From NCBI GenBank assembly GCA_002454815.1, contig DKJL01000015.1:1-27958 (forward strand): 27,958 nt of DNA, given 5' to 3'. Below, piece by piece: positions 14,904 through 22,709 of this stretch. Within the stretch, counting starts at the first letter, position 1; each line of letters begins with the position of its first letter. The position numbers and the translations under genes were made by a program. Under the pieces are notes generated by a model. The model saw only the letters and a list, made by a program, of their open reading frames with translations, was not told the DNA's origin and ran no database searches. The stretch comes from Flavobacteriales bacterium UBA6693. Lineage in GTDB: Bacteria; Bacteroidota; Bacteroidia; Flavobacteriales; Weeksellaceae.

Positions 14904-15802
14904 AAAAAATAATTTCCATTGTCGGAACTACCGGAATCGGCAAAACAGCTTTGGCTATTGCTTTGGCGAAACACCTTCAGACCGAGATTATCTCCTGTGA
15001 TTCCCGGCAGTTTTTCCGCGAAATGCCCATTGGCACCGCCGCACCGACTCCGCAGGAACTTTCGGAAGTGCCTCATCATTTTATTGGTCATCTTTCGGTA
15101 GCGCAGGATTATTCGATCGGGCAATATGAGCGAGACGCACTGAAGAAAATAAATTCCTTATTTCATCAGCACGATAACCTGGTGCTGGTGGGCGGAAGTA
15201 TGATGTATGAAAATGCTGTTATCCACGGCCTGCACGATTTGCCTCCTGCCGATCATAACAATCAAACACATTTGCGCCGGTTGCTGGAAGAGGAAGGAAT
15301 TGAACCATTGCAAAAGTTATTATTGGAGCTGGACCCCGAATACTACTTAAAGGTAGATGCTGCAAATCCGAGACGTCTTTTGCGCGCCATTGATATCATC
15401 TGGCAAACCGGCAAACCGTACACCGAAAACATTGCGCCGGTGCGCGTGCAACGTAATTTCGACGTCATTCGCATCGGCCTGCGTGCACCCAGGGAAATTA
15501 TTTACGACCGCATTAACCGTCGCGTGGACATGATGTTGGAAAACGGTTTGCTGGCTGAGGTGGAAGCATTGTTGCCTTTCCGCGATCGCACTGCTTTGCA
15601 GACCGTTGGTTACAACGAAATGTTCCGTTATCTGGATAAAGAATGGACGCTGGATTTTGCAGTTGAGGAAATGAAAAAAAACTCACGCCGTTTCGCCAAA
15701 CGCCAGCTTACGTGGTACCGCAAAGAGCACGACATCCATTGGGTGAATTACGAAAATTCGGTGCAAGAATCCTTATCTTTGGTGCAATCATTAAACATTT
15801 AA
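14900..15802 (+). CDS. miaA: tRNA dimethylallyltransferase
   Basis: 300 residues. It transfers a dimethylallyl group to N6 of adenosine 37 in tRNAs that read UNN codons. The P-loop is GTTGIGKT at residues 9-16. SCDSRQFFREMPIGTAAPTPQEL (about 33-55) matches the DSxQxYxxMxIGTAKP motif, and the VLVGGSMMYENAVIHGL segment (about 95-111) corresponds to the pocket loop. The C-terminal RFAKRQLTWYRKE is the typical tRNA-binding end. Length is normal. The start is GTG at 14900: it is the only codon that supplies a few residues before the P-loop strand. It overlaps the stop of a six-codon mini-ORF. A thioredoxin-like gene follows 12 bases after the stop. Confidence 0.96.
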   Translation: MKKIISIVGTTGIGKTALAIALAKHLQTEIISCDSRQFFREMPIGTAAPTPQELSEVPHHFIGHLSVAQDYSIGQYERDALKKINSLFHQHDNLVLVGGSMMYENAVIHGLHDLPPADHNNQTHLRRLLEEEGIEPLQKLLLELDPEYYLKVDAANPRRLLRAIDIIWQTGKPYTENIAPVRVQRNFDVIRIGLRAPREIIYDRINRRVDMMLENGLLAEVEALLPFRDRTALQTVGYNEMFRYLDKEWTLDFAVEEMKKNSRRFAKRQLTWYRKEHDIHWVNYENSVQESLSLVQSLNI

Positions 15803-15814
15803 AACCCAACAGTC

Positions 15815-16372
15815 ATGGCAGATACTGCATCAAATATGCTCGAACTTGGTACGAAAGCCCCCTTTTTCGAGCTTCCAAATCCTTCCCACAGCAATGAGCT
15901 GCAATCGCTGGAGGAACTGAAAGGCAAGAAAGGGACGCTGGTTTTTTTCATGTGCAACCATTGCCCTTTTGTGCTTCATATTATCGATAAACTTACGGAA
16001 CTCTACGAAGATTATCAGGAAAAAGGCATCGAGTTTATCGCCATTAATGCCAACGATGCGGAAAAATATCCCGCAGATTCTCCCGAAAAAATGGCGGAAT
16101 TTCAGGTAGAGCGCAATTTTGATTTTCCCTATTTATACGATGAAAGTCAGGCGGTTGCAAAAGCGTACAATGCTGCCTGTACGCCGGATTTTTTCTTTTT
16201 CGATGAAAAGCTGGATCTCATTTACCGCGGACAGATGGACGATTCGCGTCCGGGCAATCAAAAAGAAATTACGGGCGAAGATCTGATCATTGCTTTCGAA
16301 AATTTACTGGCAGGCGCGCCTCAGGAAGATTTCCAGAAACCTAGCCTGGGCTGCAATATTAAGTGGAAATAA
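15815..16372 (+). CDS. thioredoxin family protein (peroxiredoxin/AhpC-TSA-like)
   Basis: 185 residues, no signal peptide, so cytosolic. The start MLELGTKAPFFELPNPS is the AhpC/TSA-type N-terminal strand. The active site is FFMCNHCPFVLHI with Cys47 and Cys50 (CNHC). Two further conserved-looking cysteines lie at 122 (AACTPDFFFFD) and near the end (PSLGCNIKWK, Cys180). The CNHCPFV and CTPDFF pair marks a well-populated but poorly characterised subfamily of redoxins, some of which reduce peroxides or disulfides. The gene is 12 bases downstream of miaA, so is presumably cotranscribed, and it ends at a strong terminator. Confidence 0.9.
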   Translation: MADTASNMLELGTKAPFFELPNPSHSNELQSLEELKGKKGTLVFFMCNHCPFVLHIIDKLTELYEDYQEKGIEFIAINANDAEKYPADSPEKMAEFQVERNFDFPYLYDESQAVAKAYNAACTPDFFFFDEKLDLIYRGQMDDSRPGNQKEITGEDLIIAFENLLAGAPQEDFQKPSLGCNIKWK

Positions 16373-16391
16373 TATTTTGTATACAGAACTG

Positions 16392-16427
16392 AAAAGCCGT
16401 TTCAACTATAATTGAGACGGCTTTTTT
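16392..16427 (+). terminator. intrinsic terminator after the miaA-thioredoxin unit
   Basis: aaaagccgtttcaa (16392-16405) pairs with ttgagacggctttt (16412-16425), including one G-U pair, around a 6-base loop. The T run continues to 16427. Confidence 0.88.
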
Positions 16428-16499
16428 GATGGAAAAGAGTCGTATTGTTTATATAAAATTTTCAGCCGCTAAATTAATTTAAACGAAGTTTAATTCTAA

Positions 16500-17135
16500 T
16501 TAAAAAAACGGATTGTGCGCTTTCTCGAACCCGATGGTAGTTGGGTTCCCATGGCCGTTATAAACCTGCGTTGCATCATCCAGTACAAATAGTTTTTCCT
16601 TGATACTGGCGATGAGTTGCTGATGATCTCCTTTATAGAGATCGGTGCGTCCGATACTGCCTTCAAAAAGAACATCGCCGGAAATCATGAAATTTTGCTT
16701 TTTGTGGTAAAAGGCAACGCTGCCCGGAGAGTGGCCCGGAACGTGCAGAATTTTAAACTCGTCGTCACCGAGTTTCAGTGTTTCGCCTTCATTTAAATAA
16801 GAAATATCACCAACAAAAGGTTTAAAGAAAAAACCGAAGCGGTTGGCATCCCTCGGATTGCGATCCAGTATTTCACGTTCCAGTTCGTGCATTAACACGG
16901 GAACCTTGTAGGTGTCGTGCGCCCACTGCAGACCGAGCACATGGTCGATGTGTGCATGCGTAAGCACAATATTCCTGATTTTTAAATCGTGTTTTTCGAT
17001 AAAGGTTTGCAGCACCGAGCTTTCGACTTCAGAGAAGTTTCCCGGATCGACGAGGAAAGCTTCACCTTTTTCATCATACACGATATACGTATTTTCAGAA
17101 AACGGATTAAAGGCAAAAGATTTCAGCTGTACCAT
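16500..17135 (-). CDS. metallo-beta-lactamase fold hydrolase (glyoxalase II-like)
   Basis: 211 residues, cytosolic. Metal ligands seen: THAHIDH (His60, His62, Asp64, His65), HVPGHSPGS (His135), SGDVLFEGSIGRTD (Asp154) and YNGHGNPTT (His195). This is a full two-metal site as in the glyoxalase II/YcbL branch, which hydrolyses thioesters such as S-lactoylglutathione or related substrates. The C-terminal substrate domain of classic glyoxalase II is absent, so the exact substrate is open. The start ATG at 17135 gives the N-terminal strand MVQLKSFAFNPFSENTYIVYD, typical of the family. Its own -7 promoter box lies 16 bases upstream. Confidence 0.92.
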   Translation of the reverse strand: MVQLKSFAFNPFSENTYIVYDEKGEAFLVDPGNFSEVESSVLQTFIEKHDLKIRNIVLTHAHIDHVLGLQWAHDTYKVPVLMHELEREILDRNPRDANRFGFFFKPFVGDISYLNEGETLKLGDDEFKILHVPGHSPGSVAFYHKKQNFMISGDVLFEGSIGRTDLYKGDHQQLIASIKEKLFVLDDATQVYNGHGNPTTIGFEKAHNPFF

Positions 17136-17151
17136 ATCTGTGCAATTTTTG

Positions 17152-17159
17152 CAAAGGTA
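17152..17159 (-). promoter_or_regulatory. -7 box for the MBL-fold gene (TACCTTTG)
   Basis: TACCTTTG on the - strand matches TAnnTTTG and ends 16 bases before the ATG at 17135. A TTG stands upstream at 16 bases, shorter than the usual spacing of 19-20. Confidence 0.5.
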
Positions 17160-17261
17160 ACAGCTAATGTTTAAACAAAAAAACAGAACGCGGCAATAAA
17201 AGCGCGCTCCAAAAGTTATAATTTCAAAGCGGAGGTGCAGAAAAGCCCGCGCAAAATTGAT

Positions 17262-17269
17262 TATCTTCG
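17262..17269 (+). promoter_or_regulatory. possible -7 box before the T9SS plug gene (TATCTTCG)
   Basis: TATCTTCG has seven of eight positions compatible with TAnnTTTG and ends five bases before the ATG at 17275. No matching TTG upstream, so support is modest. Confidence 0.35.
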
Positions 17270-17274
17270 TCTTA

Positions 17275-18486
17275 ATGAAATTTTTACTGCTTTTTCTTAC
17301 ACTTTGTTTCAGTTTATTTGATGCTCAGGATTTGCGCAGCATTCAGTTATTTAATCCGCAAACCAACGACGAAACACCCATCATCGGTTTTGATGAGCGA
17401 TTGATTTTACGCTTCGACGATCTGAGCAACTCCAGCACAGTATATCGATATACCCTCCGACATCTCGACCGCAATTGGCAGGACGACGGACTTTTCTTCA
17501 CTGAATACGCCAACGGGAGCCTCAGCGGAATGATCGATAATTTCCAGTATTCCTTCAATACATTGCAACCCTATACGCATTACTCGCTGACGTTTCCGAA
17601 CAATACCATGCAACCGAAAATCTCGGGAAATTTTGAGTTGGTGGTGTATCTTGATTCGGCTTCGAGACCTTTGTTTACCAAAAGATTTTGCGTGGTAGAA
17701 AATGGCGCTGCAGTCGCGCTGAATATTACGCGCACCGCTGATGCGAAAGACCCGGCGGTCAACCAGCGGGTGGAAGTGCAGGCAGTCGGTTCCACCGGCG
17801 CGATGAATGCAAACCTCAGTTCACTGACGCTTACCGTGATACAGAATAATAATTGGGGTCTTGGTGTTTACAATCAAAAACCCAGCTCCACTCTGGGCAA
17901 TAAAATACTGTTTCAGCAAATGTCACTTGCTTTTCCGGGGAATAACGAATTTTATTATTTCGATAATAAAAATATGAATCAGGCTTTCGATATGGTGGCG
18001 CATGCAGAAACGGTAGACGGTGTTAATTATACTTATCTTCATCCCGTCTGGGCATTCCCCCTGAATTATCAGTATCAGCCCGATGTGAACGGTGCGTATT
18101 ATTTCCGCCGCAATGATTTGGGCATTGAACGCAATGCCGACCGCGAAGGCGATTATTCCTGGGTTTCTTTTGCACTCGATTCGGAAAAGACGGATAAAGA
18201 AATTTATGTTTTAGGCGTCTTCAACAATTATCTGCCCACTCGGGAAAATCAAATGAGGTACGATGCAACTGCTAAGAAATACATCGCGCGCATCTATCTG
18301 AAACAGGGATTTTACAATTATATCCTGGCTACTAAAAAGCCGGATGGCACCCTCGATTTCGGTGATGTGAACGGTAATTTCTGGCAAACCGAAAACCTCT
18401 ACCAGGCGCTCATTTATTATACGCCCTTCGGCCGCAGTTATGATGGATTGATCGGTTATGGCGAATTCCGGACCCCGGTACGGTAA
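17275..18486 (+). CDS. type IX secretion system plug protein (DUF5103)
   Basis: 403 residues. An N-terminal signal peptide (MKFLLLFLTLCFSLFDAQ) directs it to the periplasm. The DUF5103 family follows: N-terminal beta domain DLRSIQLFNPQTNDETPIIGFDERLILRFDDL, then YRYTLRHLDRNWQDDGLFFTEYANG at about 56-80. The second half contains AFDMVAHAETVDGVNY, WAFPLNYQYQPDVNGAYYFRRND and the C-terminal YVLGVFNNY...YYTPFGRSYDGLIGYG. In Flavobacterium johnsoniae a protein of this family was found as the plug on the periplasmic side of the SprA outer-membrane translocon. The start is the ATG at 17275; the frame extends to a TTG at 17257 but that would add residues before the signal. Its presence implies a type IX secretion system and perhaps gliding. 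Confidence 0.9.
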   Translation: MKFLLLFLTLCFSLFDAQDLRSIQLFNPQTNDETPIIGFDERLILRFDDLSNSSTVYRYTLRHLDRNWQDDGLFFTEYANGSLSGMIDNFQYSFNTLQPYTHYSLTFPNNTMQPKISGNFELVVYLDSASRPLFTKRFCVVENGAAVALNITRTADAKDPAVNQRVEVQAVGSTGAMNANLSSLTLTVIQNNNWGLGVYNQKPSSTLGNKILFQQMSLAFPGNNEFYYFDNKNMNQAFDMVAHAETVDGVNYTYLHPVWAFPLNYQYQPDVNGAYYFRRNDLGIERNADREGDYSWVSFALDSEKTDKEIYVLGVFNNYLPTRENQMRYDATAKKYIARIYLKQGFYNYILATKKPDGTLDFGDVNGNFWQTENLYQALIYYTPFGRSYDGLIGYGEFRTPVR

Positions 18487-18514
18487 AAAAACTCCGGGAA
18501 AGTTTCCGGAGTTT
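18485..18514 (-). terminator. terminator between the plug gene and hemH (mainly for hemH)
   Basis: aaactccgg (18489-18497) and ccggagttt (18506-18514) pair perfectly around an 8-base loop. On the - strand a run of T follows (the A run at 18485-18491), so it fits hemH best. It may also act weakly on the convergent plug transcript. Confidence 0.75.
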
Positions 18515-18521
18515 CTGTCAT

Positions 18522-19550
18522 TTAAACCAAATAAAAATCATTCAGTTTTTCTTCGCAAAGTGTTTGTACCACATCGATCCAGCGGTCCTCATCATTGAGA
18601 CACGGCAGGTAATGAAACTGCTCGCCGCCTGCATGCATAAATTCTTCTTTACCTTCTACCGAAATTTCTTCCAGCGTTTCCAGGCAGTCGGAGACGAAGG
18701 CAGGACAGACAATGGCCAGATTTTTTATTCCTTTTTTTGGTAAATTTTCCAGCGTCGCATCGGTGTACGGCTCAATCCATTTGTCTTTCCCCAAGCGCGA
18801 CTGAAAAGTAACAATCGTCTTCTCTTTCGGGATGCCCAGTTTTTCAATCACCAGTTCCGTCACGCGGTAACACTGGTGGCGGTAGCAGAACTGATGACTC
18901 GGGTTGTCTTCGCGCGAGCAGCAGTCGTTGAGGTTACAGGTATTCGTAGGATCCGTTTTGTAGATATGTCGTTCCGGTACACCGTGGTAGGAAAACTGCA
19001 GCGCGTCAAATTCCTGCGGAAGTTTCTCGCGGATGCTTTCTGCCAGACAGTCGATGTAAATATCGCGGTTGTAAAACGGCTGAATATAATTGATCTTCAC
19101 CCCCGGAAAATGCCTTTTGCGCACGTCCTCGGCTTTCTCTATCACCGTTTCCGTGGTGCTCATCGCATATTGCGGGTACAATGGAAAAAGCACGATGTCC
19201 GTTACGCCCTGATCAGTAAGTTTTCGGATGCCCGTCTCGATGCTTGGTTCTGCGTAGCGCATACCAATTTCTACCGGCACATCCACGCGTTGCTGAAGTT
19301 TGCGCTGTATTTGTTCCGTAATTACGATCAGCGGTGAGCCTTCCGGCGTCCAAACCGTTTCGTAGGCAGCGGCAGATTTTTTTGGCCGCGTATTCAGAAT
19401 AATGCCGCGCACCAGCAACGTCCGGAAAAACCAGCGGTAATCAATCACGTTTTCATCCATCAGGAATTCGTCCAGATATTCTTTTACATCTTCCACTTTT
19501 GTAGATCTTGGCGAACCGAGATTAACGAGCAGAATTCCTTTTTTCGTCAT
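18522..19550 (-). CDS. hemH: ferrochelatase
   Basis: 342 residues. Inserts ferrous iron into a porphyrin, the terminal step of heme synthesis in the protoporphyrin-dependent route. Seen: GILLVNLGSPRSTKVEDVKEYLDEFLMD at the N-terminus, VLFPLYPQYAMSTT (120-133), the catalytic His189 in FSYHGVPERH, and the acidic ECT stretch FVSDCLETLEEI (about 285-296). A cysteine-rich insert, CNLNDCC...FCYRHQC (Cys205, 210, 211, 222, 227), directly follows the His motif and could bind an iron-sulfur cluster, as in some bacterial ferrochelatases. Length is normal. The start ATG at 19550 is only 14 bases from the repeat copy C. It lies downstream of the nifU-like gene on the same strand, so both may be one transcript. 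Confidence 0.96.
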   Translation of the reverse strand: MTKKGILLVNLGSPRSTKVEDVKEYLDEFLMDENVIDYRWFFRTLLVRGIILNTRPKKSAAAYETVWTPEGSPLIVITEQIQRKLQQRVDVPVEIGMRYAEPSIETGIRKLTDQGVTDIVLFPLYPQYAMSTTETVIEKAEDVRKRHFPGVKINYIQPFYNRDIYIDCLAESIREKLPQEFDALQFSYHGVPERHIYKTDPTNTCNLNDCCSREDNPSHQFCYRHQCYRVTELVIEKLGIPKEKTIVTFQSRLGKDKWIEPYTDATLENLPKKGIKNLAIVCPAFVSDCLETLEEISVEGKEEFMHAGGEQFHYLPCLNDEDRWIDVVQTLCEEKLNDFYLV

Positions 19551-19564
19551 AGTTTATTTTTTTA

Positions 19565-19655
19565 GGGCGCCTTTTTCCGCCTTCCACTCCCGCTTTTTTG
19601 TAAAGCCCGCTTTCGCCGGGCTTTGCAAAAAGAGCTCCGTTCAAGTCGGGGCGCA
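19565..19655. repeat. dispersed palindromic repeat, copy C
   Basis: Same ends as copy A (GGGCGCCTTTTTCCG ... GTCGGGGCGCA). The inner CCCGCTTTTTTG arm pairs with CAAAAAGAGCTCC. Its centre has a perfect 8-bp hairpin, aaagcccg and cgggcttt, around a short loop. It sits between nifU and hemH, ending 14 bases from the hemH start. Confidence 0.85.
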
Positions 19656-19717
19656 GAGCCGTGTTTTATTTTTAGTTTTATATGGGAAGTTCCATCGGTT
19701 TGCTTCCGGAGCCGGGT

Positions 19718-20596
19718 TTACCCGTTTACTGCTTCTACGTGCTCCACAAGTTCCGGCACAAACTGTTTCAGGACATTCTCGATGCCGCCCTTCAGTGTGG
19801 CGGTAGAACTGGGGCAGCCCGAGCAGGCGCCTTGCAGCAGCATTCTTGCCGTTTTGCTTTCCTCATCGTATTCCAACAGCGAAATTTTTCCGCCGTCACC
19901 TTCGATGGCCGGAGCCACATATTCTGCAAGAATGTCGGAGATTTTCTGCTCTGTTTCCGTATAATCGCGGTTGATCAGTGCTTCGACCGGATTTTCGTGT
20001 TTCTGCGGTGCGATGGTGGAGACGGTGCCGCCGCCCTGCAGATAATCCGACACGAAAGCGCGCATCATAACCATTACCTCATGCCACTCCACAGAGACAT
20101 TCTTGGTGACAGCCACAAAATTATCAGAAATGAAAACCTCCTGCGCAAAAGGAAATTCATTAAAAATGGCGGCTGCCAAGGGCACCGTTGCTGCTTCGTC
20201 ACGGGATTTTACTTCAATAAAACCGTCGATGATACGGTTATTCGAAACAAACTTCATCACCATCGGATTGGGCGTCATCTCGGCATATACCATATGTGCT
20301 TCCCGTTTTTTCTGCAGATAAATACGGGGGTTCGCAAGTAGCTCGTCTTCAATAATTGTTTTTAGCGGCTCCACCACATTCTCCCAATCCACACCGTCCT
20401 GTTTGGCGATAGCGATGAAATTAGCCGTGATAAAAATACGCTCCACAAAAGGATACTTAAAAAGTTCCTGCGCGATAGGAATTTCGCCGATACCAGAATT
20501 CCGGTCCAGCTCTAGGGAGCCGGGAATCAGGTTGTAGCTAGCCACAAACTTAATCACCTTGGGATTCTCTGTAGGTTCTATAATGATGGGTGTCAT
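19718..20596 (-). CDS. NifU-like iron-sulfur scaffold with duplicated Nfu N-terminal domain
   Basis: 292 residues. It has two successive Nfu/NifU N-terminal-type domains (about 1-90, beginning MTPIIIEPTENPKVIKFVAS; and about 105-190, beginning MTPNPMVMKFVSNNRIIDGF). A C-terminal NifU domain (about 215-292) carries the cluster-binding CxxC as Cys258-Ser-Gly-Cys261 (GACSGCPSS). Such proteins hold and hand over Fe-S clusters. The two N domains are related but diverged, so this is an old duplication. A TATTTTTG box lies upstream, and hemH follows downstream on the same strand, which fits a joint iron-cofactor role. No gene symbol is assigned, because nfu/nifU naming varies. Confidence 0.92.
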   Translation of the reverse strand: MTPIIIEPTENPKVIKFVASYNLIPGSLELDRNSGIGEIPIAQELFKYPFVERIFITANFIAIAKQDGVDWENVVEPLKTIIEDELLANPRIYLQKKREAHMVYAEMTPNPMVMKFVSNNRIIDGFIEVKSRDEAATVPLAAAIFNEFPFAQEVFISDNFVAVTKNVSVEWHEVMVMMRAFVSDYLQGGGTVSTIAPQKHENPVEALINRDYTETEQKISDILAEYVAPAIEGDGGKISLLEYDEESKTARMLLQGACSGCPSSTATLKGGIENVLKQFVPELVEHVEAVNG

Positions 20597-20618
20597 TTTA
20601 ATTGCTTAAATTTGAGTA

Positions 20619-20626
20619 CAAAAATA
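20619..20626 (-). promoter_or_regulatory. -7 box upstream of the nifU-like gene (TATTTTTG)
   Basis: TATTTTTG on the - strand ends 22 bases before the ATG at 20596 and matches TAnnTTTG. No TTG is seen at the expected spacing. Confidence 0.4.
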
Positions 20627-20747
20627 CGGATAACAATTTAGATAAGACGTGGATGACCTTCGACACTGTCAATGAGTTCGATCAGAAAAAAGGTTCACGC
20701 AATTTCCAACTTCGTTTTCGATGACGGAGCACATTTAAAAATCAACT

Positions 20748-21260
20748 ATGGCATTAATAAAGACTTTACAGGGTAGCACTCCGCAGCTGGGCGCCGACAC
20801 TTTTTTGGCAGAAACCGCAACGATCATCGGCAAGGTGACCCTCGGCGATCAGTGCAGCATCTGGTACAACGCCGTGATTCGGGGCGATGTGAATTTTATC
20901 CGGCTCGGCAATAAAGTAAATGTGCAGGACAATGTGATGTTGCACTGCACTTACGAAAGATTTCCACTGATTATCGGCAATAATGTTTCTATAGGGCACA
21001 ACGCAATTGTGCACGGCTGCACTATTCAGGATAATGTTCTTATTGGAATGGGCGCCATCGTAATGGACGATTGCCTGGTGGAAAGCAACAGTATTGTGGG
21101 CGCCGGCTCGGTGGTGATACAGGGCACGCACATCCGAAGCGGAGAAGTATGGGCAGGAACGCCGGCGCGAAAAATCAAAGATACTTCGCCTGAACTGCTT
21201 GAAAACGAGGTAGAACGTATCGCCAACAATTACGTAAAGTACGCTGCCTGGTACGACTAA
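20748..21260 (+). CDS. gamma carbonic anhydrase-like protein (left-handed beta-helix)
   Basis: 170 residues of hexapeptide repeats forming a left-handed beta-helix, followed by a C-terminal helix. The three likely zinc-binding histidines are His66 (VMLHCTY), His84 and His89 (IGHNAIVHG), with the spacing of the gamma carbonic anhydrase family. The motif SIWYNAVIRGDVNFIRLGN (37-55) is also typical. Members in this YrdA/PaaY-like branch often lack strong carbonic anhydrase activity, so the function is not sure. It starts 151 bp from the divergent nifU-like gene. No promoter box is recognised. The ATG at 20748 is the only fitting start. Confidence 0.9.
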   Translation: MALIKTLQGSTPQLGADTFLAETATIIGKVTLGDQCSIWYNAVIRGDVNFIRLGNKVNVQDNVMLHCTYERFPLIIGNNVSIGHNAIVHGCTIQDNVLIGMGAIVMDDCLVESNSIVGAGSVVIQGTHIRSGEVWAGTPARKIKDTSPELLENEVERIANNYVKYAAWYD

Positions 21261-21493
21261 ATTTACCTGGTCCTTTCCGGGAGTCTGCAATTTTGTAGTA
21301 TCGAAAGATCGCAATTCGTTTTGGCAATAATTTCAGCTAGTTTCTTAATCTAATGGCCGTATAACCTCAGTTTGCGCCTCTATGTACTCTGCCTTCACTT
21401 CTAATGCTTTGCAGGTGTCCGGATAAATGGAGATTTCCACTTCCTGGGGCACCTATTTTGCAATAGAAATATCTACTGTTAAAAATTTATTAT

Positions 21494-22507
21494 ATGCTGG
21501 TTTTTCAGGTTAATTCTATTCCGCTGAAAGATGTGATCATCAGCTTGGCGAAGTCGTTTCAAGTGGAAGCACAGCATTTCTGTGGCGAATATTATTTAAC
21601 GCTTCCGGAACACCTGGGCTGGGGCGAAATACGGGGTATCAATTTCGAAAACGGGCTTGCACTGCTTATCTACAAAGTCACTTTTAAAGAAGATGTCCGT
21701 CTGGAATTTACTCTAAACGAAGTTCATCCGGTTAAGTTTCTCAACTCGGTGCAGGGTCTGCTTCACCATGAATTTGCCAACAAAGGAAAAGCCCATGTGA
21801 TCGAAGAGTACAAAAGCGCCATCGTTGCCAGCGAGCAGAAAAACGGCCATATCATCGAATTCCGACAGGGTGTAAAGCACGAAGTGGTGAGCGTAGAGAT
21901 CGACCGAGAGACTTTTTGCAAACGCGAATATTGTGAAATGAAAGATTGGAATTCGGCCTTGCGAAGTGTGCTCACAGATACCCAAGGCCTGAAACAGTTT
22001 TTCCATATTGCCAACTCTGGCGTGTATTTCAAAACAATTTTAGCCGACGTAGAGAAATATAAAAAACAAAACATCGTACGTAAATTTAATCTGCAAAGCA
22101 TTACTATTCAGATGTTCATGCATCAGCTGGTTCAGTTTCATGATGACAGTCTTCAGTCGGATAAGAGCACTGTGCTGCGGGTTCAGGAACTGAGAAGAGT
22201 GGAAGAATTAGGTGAATATATCACAAAAAACCTGGCAGATAATCACTCCATAAAAAGCCTGTCCCTAAGTTGTGGGCTGAATCCGGCGAAACTCCAGGAC
22301 GGTTTCAGGTACCTTTTCTCCCAATCCGTGAACGAATTTATTATCAATGCCCGGCTCGAGCGCGCGAAGGAGTTGCTGCAAGACAAAGAGTACAGCGTGC
22401 GGGACGTGGTAGCCGCGATTGGGTTGGACAGCGGCAGTTATTTTTCCAAAATTTATAAAGAAAAGTACGGCATTACCCCAAAAAAATACAAGAGTATTTA
22501 TTCTTAA
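21494..22507 (+). CDS. AraC-family transcriptional regulator
   Basis: 337 residues. The C-terminal AraC/XylS DNA-binding domain (about 235-335) has two helix-turn-helix segments: HSIKSLSLSCGLNPAKLQDGFRYLFSQSVNEFIINARLERAKELLQD, then YSVRDVVAAIGLDSGSYFSKIYKEKYGITPKKYKSIYS, which ends the protein. The N-terminal 200 residues have no recognised domain. They lack the cupin signature of sugar-responsive AraC proteins and look more like the PchR-type effector region. It is encoded immediately upstream of a glycosyltransferase-glf pair on the same strand (203 bp gap), which makes local control plausible but unproven. Confidence 0.9.
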   Translation: MLVFQVNSIPLKDVIISLAKSFQVEAQHFCGEYYLTLPEHLGWGEIRGINFENGLALLIYKVTFKEDVRLEFTLNEVHPVKFLNSVQGLLHHEFANKGKAHVIEEYKSAIVASEQKNGHIIEFRQGVKHEVVSVEIDRETFCKREYCEMKDWNSALRSVLTDTQGLKQFFHIANSGVYFKTILADVEKYKKQNIVRKFNLQSITIQMFMHQLVQFHDDSLQSDKSTVLRVQELRRVEELGEYITKNLADNHSIKSLSLSCGLNPAKLQDGFRYLFSQSVNEFIINARLERAKELLQDKEYSVRDVVAAIGLDSGSYFSKIYKEKYGITPKKYKSIYS

Positions 22508-22521
22508 GAAGTCATGTTTTT

Positions 22522-22546
22522 TTGATACATTAATTAATTGTATCAA
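22522..22546. promoter_or_regulatory. inverted repeat after the AraC gene (possible operator or weak terminator)
   Basis: TTGATACA (22522-22529) and TGTATCAA (22539-22546) are perfect inverted copies separated by ttaattaat. It lies 15 bases after the regulator's stop and about 160 bases before the glycosyltransferase gene. The following bases are only T-rich, so an operator is as likely as a terminator. Confidence 0.4.
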
Positions 22547-22709
22547 TTTCTTTTGATTGCATTCGAAGGGCACTTTCCATCGAAAAAAGTATTATTTATT
22601 ATTTAAGATTATGAAGCATAATAAGTTTTATTACGCTGCTAATTATTTTTAAATCGTCATTTTTCGCTCCTGACATTTTTAAATTTACAGTATTAAAAAA
22701 ATAAATGTT

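Noticed and set aside
19682..20341. 219-codon open frame on the + strand
   Set aside because: Antisense to the nifU-like gene, rich in Phe/His/Cys with no domain.
20766..21314. 182-codon open frame on the - strand
   Set aside because: Antisense to the gamma carbonic anhydrase-like gene; a GC-pattern shadow.
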